The position numbers and the translations under genes are program-made. From contig JADJDJ010000002.1 in the NCBI GenBank assembly GCA_016702745.1, positions 992,001 to 1,056,000 of the forward strand: a stretch of 64,000 nt of DNA, written 5' to 3'. This DNA comes from Chitinophagaceae bacterium. Lineage in GTDB: Bacteria > Bacteroidota > Bacteroidia > Chitinophagales > Chitinophagaceae. Below are positions 17,490-26,704 of the stretch, in pieces (position 1 is the stretch's first letter; each line of letters begins with the position of its first letter). Below the pieces are notes generated by a model that worked only from the letters and a program-made list of their open reading frames with translations, ran no database searches and was not told the origin of the DNA.

Positions 17490-18707
17490 ATGTTGCAATT
17501 CCCTATCTATTTAGACCATAATGCCACTACACCCTGTGACCCCAGGGTGGTGGATGCCATGCTGCCATATTTTACGAATAGTTTCGGCAACGCGGCCAGT
17601 CGTAACCACTCCTTTGGCTGGCAGGCTGAAGAGGCTGTTGACTATGCCCGTGAGCAGGTAGCCAAACTGGTTGGCGCCGATCCGAAAGAAATCATCTTTA
17701 CATCCGGAGCTACAGAAGCCGATAACCTGGCTATCAAAGGTGTTTACGAAATGTATGCCAGCAAGGGTAACCATATTATTACCTGTAATATCGAACACAA
17801 AGCGGTACTGGATACCTGTAAGCATATTGAAAAGGAAGGCGGAGAAGTAACCTACCTGAAAGTAAAGGATAATGGTCTGGTGGATCTGGCTGAACTCGAA
17901 GCCGCCATCAAACCTACCACGGTACTTATTGCCATCATGTATGCCAATAACGAAATCGGTACTGTCAATCCCATGCAGGCAATCAGTGCGATTGCACGCA
18001 AACATGGTGTGCTGGTTTTTTCCGATGCCACCCAGGCCGTTGGTAAAATACCGGTAGATGTAAACAAAGACGGCATCGATCTGATGGCTTTTACCGGTCA
18101 TAAAATGTATGGTCCCAAAGGTGTCGGTGCCCTCTATGTACGCCGGAAAAATCCCCGGGTGAAAGTAACAGCGCAGATGGACGGCGGCGGACATGAAAGA
18201 GGGATGCGGAGCGGTACCCTGAATGTACCCGGTATCGTTGGTTTTGGAAAAGCCTGCGAGATCTGTATGAATGAAATGGAAGAAGAAGGAAACAGACTGC
18301 GGGTACTGAGAGATAAGCTGGAAATTTCATTACTGAAACTGGAAGAAGCCTATCTCAATGGCGACAAAGAACATCGCCTGCCCCATGTGTCTAATATTTC
18401 TTTTAAATATGTGGAAGGAGAAGGACTGATGATGGGCTTCAATAAGAATATTGCCCTGTCATCCGGTTCAGCCTGTACCTCGGCTTCCCTGGAACCTTCC
18501 TATGTACTCAAGGCATTGGGACTTGGAGATGATCTGGCACATAGCTCACTCCGTTTTGGACTGGGCCGCTTTACCACCGAAGAGCAGATTGATTTTACGG
18601 TGGAGCAGGTGAGTAATACCGTGAACAAACTCCGGGAAATGAGTCCGCTTTGGGAAATGTATAAAGAGGGAATTGATTTGAATACGATTGAGTGGGCGCA
18701 TCATTGA
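17490..18707 (+). CDS. iscS: Cysteine desulfurase IscS
   Basis: 405 residues, the usual IscS length. PLP enzyme that releases sulfur from cysteine as a persulfide. N-terminal YLDHNATTPCDPRVV; PLP lysine K205 in TGHKMYGPKG; the persulfide-carrying Cys329 lies in SSGSACTSASLEPS, the long flexible loop typical of group I desulfurases. iscU and iscA follow on the same strand, giving a compact Fe-S assembly set without hscAB or fdx in view. A hairpin repeat touches its stop codon. Confidence 0.95.
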   Translation: MLQFPIYLDHNATTPCDPRVVDAMLPYFTNSFGNAASRNHSFGWQAEEAVDYAREQVAKLVGADPKEIIFTSGATEADNLAIKGVYEMYASKGNHIITCNIEHKAVLDTCKHIEKEGGEVTYLKVKDNGLVDLAELEAAIKPTTVLIAIMYANNEIGTVNPMQAISAIARKHGVLVFSDATQAVGKIPVDVNKDGIDLMAFTGHKMYGPKGVGALYVRRKNPRVKVTAQMDGGGHERGMRSGTLNVPGIVGFGKACEICMNEMEEEGNRLRVLRDKLEISLLKLEEAYLNGDKEHRLPHVSNISFKYVEGEGLMMGFNKNIALSSGSACTSASLEPSYVLKALGLGDDLAHSSLRFGLGRFTTEEQIDFTVEQVSNTVNKLREMSPLWEMYKEGIDLNTIEWAHH

Positions 18708-18736
18708 GCCCCCCAACCCCCTAAAGGGGGCTTTCG
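18707..18736 (+). repeat. Stop-codon-abutting GCCCCC/GGGGGC hairpin repeat
   Basis: Begins at the last base of the iscS stop codon. Stem AGCCCCC (18707-18713) pairs with AGGGGGCT, followed by TTTCG. It is terminator-like but belongs to the same C-rich/G-rich family as 35544 and 41360. Confidence 0.55.
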
Positions 18737-18828
18737 ACGAGTTCTTAAAATTGAATGATTTCAAAGAAATTTAAACCCCTTAGCCCTGAGGTTTGATATC
18801 CCCATCAAGGGAATTGGGCAAATAAATT

Positions 18829-19247
18829 ATGGCATACAGTGAAAAAGTAATCGATCATTACCAGAACCCCAAGAATGTGGGTACGCTGGACAAGAGCAAG
18901 GCCAATGTGGGCACCGGACTGGTGGGAGCACCGGAATGCGGGGATGTAATGCGTCTGCAGATTGAAGTGGATGAAGCCACCGGCGTGATCCGGGATGCCA
19001 AATTCAAAACCTTTGGTTGCGGTTCTGCCATTGCTTCTTCATCCCTGGCCACCGAATGGCTGAAAGGGAAAACAGTTGACGAAGCCGTTAAAATCGATAA
19101 TATGGAAATCGTTGAAGAGTTAAATCTTCCCCGGTAAAAATCCATTGCTCCGTACTGGCAGAAGATGCCATCAAAGCAGCGATCAATGACTATCGCAAAA
19201 AGAATGGTTTGGAAGAACTGAAATTCGAAGAAGGAGTCATTCATTAA
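18829..19247 (+). CDS. iscU: Fe-S scaffold protein IscU, frameshifted
   Basis: The intact frame gives only 102 residues and stops at 19137 (LNLPR). Adding one C to the CCCC run at 19129-19132 restores reading into PVKIHCSVLAEDAIKAAINDYRKKNGLEELKF and a stop at 19247, total about 139 residues, the normal length. The three conserved cysteines are in GAPECGDVM, FGCGSAIASS and KIHCSVLAED; the third lies only in the shifted part. IscU receives sulfur from IscS and assembles 2Fe-2S clusters. A true loss would be severe, so a sequencing indel is likely. Between iscS and iscA. Confidence 0.85.
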
Positions 19248-19283
19248 AATTAAAAGGGCTACTGGCTTTTGCGGAAACCCCAC

Positions 19284-19310
19284 TAGCCACTACTCACTCG
19301 CCACTCGCCA
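19284..19310. repeat. Short CACTCGC-type heptad repeat before iscA
   Basis: Imperfect 7-bp tandem units (CACTAGC, CACTACT, CACTCGC, CACTCGC) run almost to the iscA start codon. Simple-sequence heptads of this sort recur between genes in this family; see also 44121. Confidence 0.45.
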
Positions 19311-19313
19311 ATT

Positions 19314-19667
19314 ATGAGCGTTGCAATAGACAATAGCATTTATATCAGTGATAAGGCCAAAGCCAAAGTACATCAGCTCATGACTGATGCCGGCATTGCC
19401 GACGACTCTTCCTATTTTCTAAGGGTAGGAGTAGTTGGGGGCGGATGCTCTGGATTAAGCTATAAACTGGATTTTGATAACGAGCAAAAACCCATGGACC
19501 AGGTATTTGAAGACAATGGCGTGAAACTGGTCACCGATCTGAAAAGCTTTTTATACCTGGTGAATACCACCCTCGATTTTTCAGACGGGCTTAATGGAAA
19601 AGGATTCTATTTCAGCAACCCCAATGCCAGCCGGACCTGCGGCTGCGGGGAGAGTTTTGCTGTCTGA
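19314..19667 (+). CDS. iscA: Iron-sulfur assembly protein IscA (HesB family)
   Basis: 117 residues. A-type carrier that passes Fe-S clusters to target proteins. The three ligand cysteines are present in VGGGCSGLSYKLDF and in the C-terminal SRTCGCGESF. The length and the FLRVGVVGGGC strand are standard for IscA/HesB. Third gene of the isc set. A hairpin terminator follows about 85 bp after its stop. Confidence 0.94.
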   Translation: MSVAIDNSIYISDKAKAKVHQLMTDAGIADDSSYFLRVGVVGGGCSGLSYKLDFDNEQKPMDQVFEDNGVKLVTDLKSFLYLVNTTLDFSDGLNGKGFYFSNPNASRTCGCGESFAV

Positions 19668-19936
19668 TGAAAAAATTCAAGAGACAAATCACAAGAAACA
19701 AAAAAAATCAGAAGAACAAAGTCACAAAGAAATCCAAATAAGAAATTATAATGCGGGTCCCATGATCCGCTTTTTTTTTAGAAAAAGCGCCCATTCGGAG
19801 GATATTTTGAATTTTGGAATTTGTATTTTATTTGTTTCTTGTTTTTTTCTTTTGAATTGTACTTTATTTGGTTCTTGATTTTTGTATCTTGTTTCTTTTC
19901 ATTGGTAATCACTAAATTGCACCATTGTCAATACCC
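19668..19936. other. Low-complexity A-rich / T-rich intergenic region
   Basis: No convincing gene. The left side is A-rich (AAGAAACAAAAAAAATC type) and the right side T-rich (TTTTTGTATCTTGTTTC type). The two halves are loosely inverted copies built from AAGAACAA-like units and flank the terminator at 19753-19779. Any reading frame through it has biased, low-complexity composition. Confidence 0.5.
19753..19779 (+). terminator. Rho-independent terminator of the isc genes
   Basis: Stem GCGGGTC / GATCCGC (one G-T pair), loop CCAT, then a T9 run. Confidence 0.8.
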
Positions 19937-20656
19937 ATGTGGTCCGTTTGTAAAAAAGAACTCCGCCAGTTTTTCAGCAGCCTGACAGGATATATTGCGA
20001 TCATCGTATTCCTGCTGGTGAATGGCGTCCTCCTTTTCTTTTTCCGCGACAATATTTTTGACTTTGGTTATGCCACCCTGGATCGTTTTTTTCAACTGGC
20101 ACCCTGGATTCTTTTATTACTGATTCCGGCCATCAGTATGCGCAGTTTTGCCGAAGAATTCAAGACCGGCACTTTTGAAATATTACAAACCCGCCCCCTC
20201 AGCCGTTCACAAATTGTTTGGGGCAAGTATCTGGGCAGCCTGATCGTGGTACTGATTGCATTATTACCTACCCTGGTTTATATCATTTCTATTCAAAAAC
20301 TGTCAGCCGGAGAAGGAATTGACATGGGCGCAACCATCGGGCCTATATCGGTCTTTTTTTCCTGGCCGCTGTATTCACTGCCATCAGTATCTGCTGCAGC
20401 AGTTTTACCAATAATTCAGTCGTCGCTTTTATTGCCGGTTTACTTGGTTGTGCCCTGTTATATTATGGGTTCAATGCGATCAGCAAATTGCCTGCGCTAT
20501 CGGGTGGAGCAGATTATTATGTGGAAATGGCGGGTATTGATTTTCATTACCGGAGTATCAGCCGCGGATTAATCGATGCCCGTGATATCATTTTACTTTG
20601 TTTCGGTGATCCTGCTCTGCATCGCCATCACCAGCCGCAATCTCTTAAAAAGGTAA
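19937..20656 (+). CDS. gldF: Gliding-motility ABC transporter permease GldF, frameshifted
   Basis: From ATG 19937 the N-terminal half (MWSVCKKELRQFFSSLTGYIAIIVFLLVNGV...) is a classic ABC-2 permease. The frame is lost at GGGCC (20339-20343): one missing base, after which another frame reads YIGLFFLAAVFTAISICC, NNSVVAFIAGLLGCALLYYGFN and SRGLIDARDII. A second shift at TTTT (20591-20594), one extra T, restores VSVILLCIAITSRNLLKR and the stop at 20656, giving about 239 residues. GldF with GldG forms the membrane part of an ABC transporter needed for gliding in Flavobacterium. gldG follows at 20658 with a one-base gap, so the two are coupled. Two indels in one gene suggest sequence error. Confidence 0.85.
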
Positions 20657-20657
20657 G

Positions 20658-22409
20658 ATGAAAGGATTTGTCCATAAAATACTGGCGTCAAAGTACTGGT
20701 GGATCATCCTCCTGGCCTGGGTTATTTTCATCAATTACCTGGCTACTTTTTTACAGGTAAGAATTGATCTGACCAAAGAAAAAAGGTATACCCTAAGTGC
20801 TGCCACCGGTAATCTGGTGAAACAACTGGATGATGTGGTGCAGATAGACGTGTTTTTAAAAGGGGAGTTCCCCGCAGGTTTCCGGAAACTGGCCAATACC
20901 ACCCGTGAATTCCTGGGACTATTAAAAGACCGGAACAGTTCCCGTATCCGTTTCCGTTTTATTTCTCCCCTGGAAACCGTTCCGGGAAGAACCATGAAAT
21001 ACGGCGACTCACTGGTGAATATGGGTGCTGTTCCCATTAACTTAACTGTACAGCGGGATGAAACCCAAAGCAGCAATATTATCTTTCCGGTGGCCGTGAT
21101 CAATTATAAAGGCAGGCAGTCATTAGTGAATTTATACCCGGGTGTAAGCCGGGAAATGTCGCAGAATGAAATCAATAGTGCGGAAGCATTAATGGAATAC
21201 CAGTTTGCCCAGGCTCTCGACCGGTTGACCAATGAAAAGAAACCGGGCGTTGCTTATTCAATCGGGAACGGAGAACCAGCGGATGCCAGGACTTATGATT
21301 TAAGAATAACCTTGCAGGATAACTATCATTTTGGAACGCTTGATATCAATAAAAGTCCGCGTATTCCTGCTGAGGTAGACCTCCTGCTGATCGTAAAACC
21401 GACCATCCCTTTTAGTGAAGATGAAATACTGAAGCTTGATCAGTTTGTCATGCGGGGTGGTAAACTGCTTTGTTTTATTGATAACCTGATTGCCGAAAGA
21501 GATAGCCTGGCTCTCAAACCCGAGACCATTGCCTATGACCGGAACCTGAACCTGACCGATCTTTTTTTCCGGTACGGACTTCGGATTAATACAGACCTGG
21601 TGATGGACCTGCAATGTGATGCAATCCCCTTTGTAGTAGGTGGCACCAGCGGTAACCCGCAACTGGAATTCCTGCGCTGGAACTATTACCCCGTGTTGAT
21701 ACCTGCCGGTGGCAAATTATCAAAGGGACAGGGATATGTGGCTGCACAGTTTGCCAATTCCATTGATACCATCCAGGTACAAGGTGTAGAAAAAGAACCC
21801 CTGCTGGTTACTTCTCCTAATTCCAGGATCATCAGCACCCCGGCCCTGATCAGTCTGAATGAAAACAAAGATGTTCCTGAAGATGCCAAATTCAAAAGGA
21901 ATGCAATTCCGGTAGCGATGTTACTCGAAGGAAAATTTACTTCCCTGTTCCGGAACCGGATCACCAAATCACAAACTGATACATTAAAAGCTGCAGGAGA
22001 TCAGTTCCTGGACGCTTCTACTGATAATAAAATAATTGTGGTTGCAGACGGAGACATGGTATTGAATGATTTTCTGCCTTCCGGAGAACCGGGCAGTCAG
22101 CCTGAACCCCTGCAGATGGGCTGGAATAAATATACCTATACAGAATACCTCAAACAATCTGCCCTGGGCAAATGGTTTATCCCTGTCGCCAACCGGGAGT
22201 TCCTGCAAAACTGCGTGGAATACCTGGTGAGCAACCCGGCCATCAGCCAAACAAGGAACAAGGATATTGTGCTGAGGTTGCTGGATAGTAAAAAGGTAAA
22301 GGCACAAAAAACAACCTGGCAACTGATCAATATAGCCTTACCGGTGATCCTCGTGATAGTACTGGGCTGGTTTTTCCATGAGATCAGGAAAAGAAAATAT
22401 ACCGCATAA
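20658..22409 (+). CDS. gldG: Gliding-motility-associated protein GldG
   Basis: 583 residues. An N-terminal transmembrane helix (about 13-34 KYWWIILLAWVIFINYLATFLQ), the GldG/ABC-transporter auxiliary domain (IDLTKEKRYTLSAATGNLVKQLDD, QIDVFLKGEFPAGFRKL, GKLLCFIDNL), and a C-terminal transmembrane helix (about 556-576 LINIALPVILVIVLGWFFHEI). This matches the GldG architecture: a large extracytoplasmic region anchored at both ends. Partner of GldF immediately upstream. Gliding and T9SS usually go together, which agrees with the T9SS cargo genes at 26705 and 29175. Confidence 0.92.
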   Translation: MKGFVHKILASKYWWIILLAWVIFINYLATFLQVRIDLTKEKRYTLSAATGNLVKQLDDVVQIDVFLKGEFPAGFRKLANTTREFLGLLKDRNSSRIRFRFISPLETVPGRTMKYGDSLVNMGAVPINLTVQRDETQSSNIIFPVAVINYKGRQSLVNLYPGVSREMSQNEINSAEALMEYQFAQALDRLTNEKKPGVAYSIGNGEPADARTYDLRITLQDNYHFGTLDINKSPRIPAEVDLLLIVKPTIPFSEDEILKLDQFVMRGGKLLCFIDNLIAERDSLALKPETIAYDRNLNLTDLFFRYGLRINTDLVMDLQCDAIPFVVGGTSGNPQLEFLRWNYYPVLIPAGGKLSKGQGYVAAQFANSIDTIQVQGVEKEPLLVTSPNSRIISTPALISLNENKDVPEDAKFKRNAIPVAMLLEGKFTSLFRNRITKSQTDTLKAAGDQFLDASTDNKIIVVADGDMVLNDFLPSGEPGSQPEPLQMGWNKYTYTEYLKQSALGKWFIPVANREFLQNCVEYLVSNPAISQTRNKDIVLRLLDSKKVKAQKTTWQLINIALPVILVIVLGWFFHEIRKRKYTA

Positions 22410-22437
22410 TCAAAGAACCGGATCGGTAAATACGGAC

Positions 22438-22445
22438 TACCTTTG
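22438..22445 (+). promoter_or_regulatory. -7 promoter element of the terC gene
   Basis: TACCTTTG, exact TAnnTTTG, 21 bp before the ATG at 22467. Confidence 0.6.
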
Positions 22446-22466
22446 CCGGTCAACATTTACGCGAAC

Positions 22467-23459
22467 ATGACAAGAGATCAGATCACCTATATTGTTTTTG
22501 GTACGATTCTTATCGCCTCCCTCGTGGCTGATCTTGGATTGCTGAGTAAGAAAAACCAGAAAGTAACCATCCGGCAGGCGCTTTATCAGACTTTTTTCTG
22601 GGTAGGGCTGGCACTGGCCTTCTTTGTATTCATGTGGATTGAAAACGGGCAAAAACCGGCGCTGGAGTACCTCAGTGCTTACCTGATGGAATGGAGCCTG
22701 AGTATTGATAATATTTTTGTGTTTATCCTGATTTTCTCCGCTTTCTCAGTTAAAGAAAAGCATTATGGCCGTGTCCTGCTGATCGGGATCATGATGGCCA
22801 TTCTTTTCCGGGTCATCTTTATTACAGTGGGTGTGGTGCTCGTGGAAAAATTTCACTGGATACTCTATGTCTTTGGTGTCTTCCTTGTTTATACCGGGTA
22901 TAAAATGTTTACCGCAAGTGATGATGAGGAATTCAATCCGCAGGACAGTAAGATCTATCGTTTCATCAAAAGATTTCTTCCCCTGGTACCGCATGATGGC
23001 GGCGGAAAATACCGGATTATAGAAAATGGCCGACCAGCTTATACCACACTATTTGTTGTAGTGATTATGCTGGCAGCAGTGGATCTTGTTTTTGCATTGG
23101 ATTCTATTCCTGCCGTGATGGGTATCGTGGATACGAAAACACCGGGTTATGAACCCATGGCCAGGCTGGTGATTTATACTTCCAATATTTTTGCCGTACT
23201 GGGTTTACGATCCCTGTTTTTCCTGTTAAGGGGCGCGGTCAGTAAATTCGATTATCTGCAGCAGGGCATTGCCATTGTACTGGTATTTATCGGGGTGAAA
23301 ATGCTGGCCGAACACTGGATCAATCAGTGGATCGACAAGCAGGTGCAGGTATTTATTTCGCTTGGAGTGATCCTGACCTGTATAAGCGGATCTGTTTTCT
23401 ACTCCATTTTTATGCAGAAAAAAGGCTCCCCTCCTGATATTGAGGATAATAGCATATGA
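22467..23459 (+). CDS. TerC/Alx-family integral membrane protein
   Basis: 330 residues from ATG 22467 (MTRDQITYIVFGTILIASLVADLG); the open frame reaches 22443 but that overlaps the promoter element. About nine hydrophobic helices. Family motifs are visible: SLSIDNIFVFILIFSAF and VDLVFALDSIPAVMGI, each with the paired acidic residues (D-N and D-S) thought to bind metal. TerC/Alx proteins export manganese or other metals and are linked to tellurite resistance and metalation of exported enzymes. Overlaps the start region of murF-alr by a few bases if the upstream TTG is used. Confidence 0.9.
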   Translation: MTRDQITYIVFGTILIASLVADLGLLSKKNQKVTIRQALYQTFFWVGLALAFFVFMWIENGQKPALEYLSAYLMEWSLSIDNIFVFILIFSAFSVKEKHYGRVLLIGIMMAILFRVIFITVGVVLVEKFHWILYVFGVFLVYTGYKMFTASDDEEFNPQDSKIYRFIKRFLPLVPHDGGGKYRIIENGRPAYTTLFVVVIMLAAVDLVFALDSIPAVMGIVDTKTPGYEPMARLVIYTSNIFAVLGLRSLFFLLRGAVSKFDYLQQGIAIVLVFIGVKMLAEHWINQWIDKQVQVFISLGVILTCISGSVFYSIFMQKKGSPPDIEDNSI

Positions 23460-23469
23460 GCAATCTACT

Positions 23470-25950
23470 TTGAAATACACGATAGCAGATATTGCCAGCA
23501 TCATCGACACCGATCAGGTGCCAGCCACAAACGGGATAATCGAAAGCATCCTGCTCGATAGCCGGAAAGTATACGAACCAGACACCGCTATTTTTTTTGC
23601 ACTGAAAGGTCCCCGCCGAGACGGACATCAGTTTATCCCTGAATTATATACGAAGGGAGTCAGGTGTTTTGTAGTCAGTGAACCGGTGGACTTGTCCGCC
23701 TGTCCTGAAGCTATACTACTCGAAGTATTTGACACACTGGTTGCCTTACAATTACTGGCTGCCCATCATCGCCGGCAATTTGATATACCTGTAATCGGGA
23801 TAACGGGTAGCAATGGAAAGACCATCATCAAAGATTGGCTCTTTCAGCTTTTGAACGAAGATTATAATATCATTCGCAGTCCCAAAAGTTATAACTCGCA
23901 AATTGGGGTACCCCTTAGTATCTGGCCCATGAATGAACAACATACACTGGGTATTTTCGAAGCCGGAATTTCTGAACAGGGAGAAATGCTGCGATTGGAG
24001 CGGATGATTCAGCCAACGATCGGAATACTGAGCAATATCGGGGAAGCACACAGTGAAGGATTTATTGATGCTGAGCATAAGTTCAGGGAAAAAGCCATTC
24101 TTTTCAGGCATTGTCATACCGTGATTGGCCGTTCATTGGATTTCGCCAACCGAACAGAAGCACTTGATATGCTGGGAGACCAGATGAGCATCCTCACCTG
24201 GGGAGATACGGACCGGGATCATTTTCTGATGAGAGGTCATATCAAAAACGAGCAGTCCACCCATATCAGCCTTACCTGTGCGGAAGCTGATGTGGAATTC
24301 TCAATCCCCTTTACAGATGATGCTTCTGTAGAAAATGCCATACACTGCTGTTGTGTTATGCTCCGCCTCGGAATAAAACCCGAACAGATCAGCCAGCGCA
24401 TGAACAGGCTGCACCCGGTGAATATGCGGCTGGAACTGAAAAAAGGGATCAACCAGTGCGTGGTGATTAACGACAGCTACAGTACCGATATCAGTTCGCT
24501 TGAAATTGCACTGGGCTTCCTGGATCAGCAAAGTGCAGGGATCCGCAAAACAGTAATTCTCTCTGACTTTCTGCAAAGTGCATTACCTGACCATGAATTG
24601 TATAGTCAGGTAGCAGAAAAACTGATCCGGCACAAGGTGAATAAATTAATCGCTATCGGCGAAAAAATTTCAGACTTTTTACCGCAGCTTCTCTCCAAAC
24701 CGGATATCGGGGAATTGTTTTTTTATAAAAACACACCCGATTTTACAGAATCATTCCGGCATTCCCATTTCAGGGATGAAGCTATTCTGGTGAAAGGTGC
24801 CAGGGTTTTTTCTTTTGAACGTATTGTTCAACTACTGGAACTCAAGGCGCATCAAACAGTGCTGGAGATCAACCTGTCTGCAATAGCCCATAACCTTAAA
24901 ATTTATCAGCAGCTCATCAAGCCCCATACCCGGATCATGGCCATGGTTAAAGCATTTGCCTATGGCAGTGGTGGTGCAGAAATCGCAGGTATACTGCAGT
25001 ATCATAAAGCAGATTACCTGGCAGTGGCTTATACAGATGAAGGAGTGGAACTGCGGAAAGCCGGGATCCGGTTGCCGGTGATGGTGATGAACCCGGATGA
25101 AACTTCATTTGAATTACTGACCAGTTACCGGCTTGAACCGGAGTTATATTCCCTTGAACTGCTGCAGGCATTTGATCAGTATTTAAGACAGGAAGGTATT
25201 CAGCAATATCCCATTCATATTGAAATCGAAACGGGCATGAACCGACTGGGTATCCCTGCCGGAGACATGGACAAATTGGCGAATATCCTCTTGTCCACAT
25301 CTTCTTTTGCCCTGCAAACTGTCTTTTCGCACCTGGCCGCCAGTGAGGAAGCAGCCAATGATGATTTTACAGCAAAACAGTTTGCCTTGTTTCAAAAAGC
25401 AGCGGATGAACTGCAACAAAAAACCGGCTACCGTTTTCTCAGGCATATTGCCAATTCTGCAGCGGCAGTAAGACATCCGGAATTACAACTGGATATGATT
25501 CGTTTGGGGATCGGTTTGTATGGAGTTGACAGTTCCCGGTCCGGACAACTGAATCTGCAAACAGTTGCCACCTTAAAATCAAGTATTGCCCAATTGAAAA
25601 AAGTAGCCAGTGGCGAATCCGTAAGTTATAACAGAAAAGGAATGATGGATCATGATGCATTGATTGCCACGATCCGGCTGGGTTATGCTGATGGTTATCC
25701 AAGAAGACTGGGTAATGGTGCCGGCAAAGTATTGATCAAAGGACAGGAGGCAAGGGTGATTGGAACTGTTTGCATGGATATGTTTATGGTGGATGTGAGC
25801 GGAATTCCCGGGGTTAAAGAAGGGGATGAAGTAATTATATTCGGTCCTGAACTGCCGGTGGAAAGCCTGGCAGTAGCGGCCGGAACAATCCCATACGAAA
25901 TAATGACCGGCATTTCTCAAAGAGTACGAAGGGTTTATTACCAGGAATGA
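23470..25950 (+). CDS. murF-alr: Bifunctional MurF ligase / alanine racemase
   Basis: About 826 residues. Residues 1-455: UDP-MurNAc-tripeptide:D-Ala-D-Ala ligase with ATP loop GSNGKT (113-118), NSQIGVPLSIWPM and the NDSYSTD motif. Residues about 460-826: alanine racemase with PLP-binding Lys494 in MVKAFAYGSG and the GTVCMDMFMVDVSG loop. It makes D-Ala and attaches D-Ala-D-Ala to the peptidoglycan precursor; the fusion is standard in Bacteroidota. There is no ATG in frame: TTG 23470 (MKYTIADIASI) is chosen; TTG 23440 overlaps terC. One extra A at 23461-23462 would instead fuse the ATG at 23455, so a start-region indel is possible. Confidence 0.93.
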   Translation: MKYTIADIASIIDTDQVPATNGIIESILLDSRKVYEPDTAIFFALKGPRRDGHQFIPELYTKGVRCFVVSEPVDLSACPEAILLEVFDTLVALQLLAAHHRRQFDIPVIGITGSNGKTIIKDWLFQLLNEDYNIIRSPKSYNSQIGVPLSIWPMNEQHTLGIFEAGISEQGEMLRLERMIQPTIGILSNIGEAHSEGFIDAEHKFREKAILFRHCHTVIGRSLDFANRTEALDMLGDQMSILTWGDTDRDHFLMRGHIKNEQSTHISLTCAEADVEFSIPFTDDASVENAIHCCCVMLRLGIKPEQISQRMNRLHPVNMRLELKKGINQCVVINDSYSTDISSLEIALGFLDQQSAGIRKTVILSDFLQSALPDHELYSQVAEKLIRHKVNKLIAIGEKISDFLPQLLSKPDIGELFFYKNTPDFTESFRHSHFRDEAILVKGARVFSFERIVQLLELKAHQTVLEINLSAIAHNLKIYQQLIKPHTRIMAMVKAFAYGSGGAEIAGILQYHKADYLAVAYTDEGVELRKAGIRLPVMVMNPDETSFELLTSYRLEPELYSLELLQAFDQYLRQEGIQQYPIHIEIETGMNRLGIPAGDMDKLANILLSTSSFALQTVFSHLAASEEAANDDFTAKQFALFQKAADELQQKTGYRFLRHIANSAAAVRHPELQLDMIRLGIGLYGVDSSRSGQLNLQTVATLKSSIAQLKKVASGESVSYNRKGMMDHDALIATIRLGYADGYPRRLGNGAGKVLIKGQEARVIGTVCMDMFMVDVSGIPGVKEGDEVIIFGPELPVESLAVAAGTIPYEIMTGISQRVRRVYYQE

Positions 25951-25990
25951 CCTTTAACAGAATCCAAAATGACCGGGCAGCCTAAAACTG

Positions 25991-25998
25991 TATATTTG
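25991..25998 (+). promoter_or_regulatory. -7 promoter element of lspA, near-leaderless
   Basis: TATATTTG, exact match, ends only 5 bp before the lspA ATG, so the transcript would have almost no leader. Confidence 0.6.
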
Positions 25999-26003
25999 CA
26001 GCT

Positions 26004-26621
26004 ATGATAAAATCCCTGAAGATCAGGCATGTCATACTGATCATTGCGGCGATCCTTTTAGTTGACCAGTTCCTGAAGATCTGGATCAAAACGCATTATC
26101 CTACCGGAGAGGTTTACAGGGTATTCGGGATGGACTGGTTCAGGATTCATTTTATTGAAAATCCGGGTATGGCCTGGGGCTGGAAATTCGGCAATGAAAC
26201 AGGCAAGGTCATCCTGACCCTGTTCCGGCTGGCAGCCGTGATTTTCGGAACCTGGTACCTGGGAAGGCTGGTGAAGCAGCGTTATAGCAGGGGATTTATT
26301 GTATGTGCTTCGCTGATCTATGCCGGGGCACTGGGCAACCTGATTGACAGTATGTTTTACGGAATGATTTTCGATAAAGGACTCACTTATGATCCTGCTA
26401 TCAGTGATTATCTTCAATACTCAGGCGTGGCCAGTGTTTCTTCCAATGGCTATTCTTCTTTCCTGCATGGCAGCGTAGTGGATATGTTGTATTTCCCCAT
26501 TTTCAAAGTAGGCAATTTCGAATTCTTCAGCGCCATCTTTAATGTGGCAGATGCTTCTATTTCTGTTGGGGTAATTACCCTGTTGATTTTCCAAAAAATT
26601 TTTCAGAAAAGCAATTCCTGA
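26004..26621 (+). CDS. lspA: Lipoprotein signal peptidase (signal peptidase II)
   Basis: 205 residues, longer than the 160-170 of Proteobacteria but normal for Bacteroidota because of an insert (about 120-150) between helices. Four transmembrane helices. The aspartyl protease dyad is Asp160 in GSVVDML and Asp183 in FNVADASIS; Asn112 lies in GALGNLID. Cleaves the signal peptide of prolipoproteins, many of which are coded in this window. It is not adjacent to the DksA-like gene as in many Bacteroidota. The gene probably has its own near-leaderless promoter. Confidence 0.95.
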   Translation: MIKSLKIRHVILIIAAILLVDQFLKIWIKTHYPTGEVYRVFGMDWFRIHFIENPGMAWGWKFGNETGKVILTLFRLAAVIFGTWYLGRLVKQRYSRGFIVCASLIYAGALGNLIDSMFYGMIFDKGLTYDPAISDYLQYSGVASVSSNGYSSFLHGSVVDMLYFPIFKVGNFEFFSAIFNVADASISVGVITLLIFQKIFQKSNS

Positions 26622-26704
26622 TCAGCCATCCGCTTCCATTGAAACCAATACGGAAGTCAGCGATAAAGTGCAGGTTTCCTAATACAGCAATCTCTTTTCA
26701 ATCA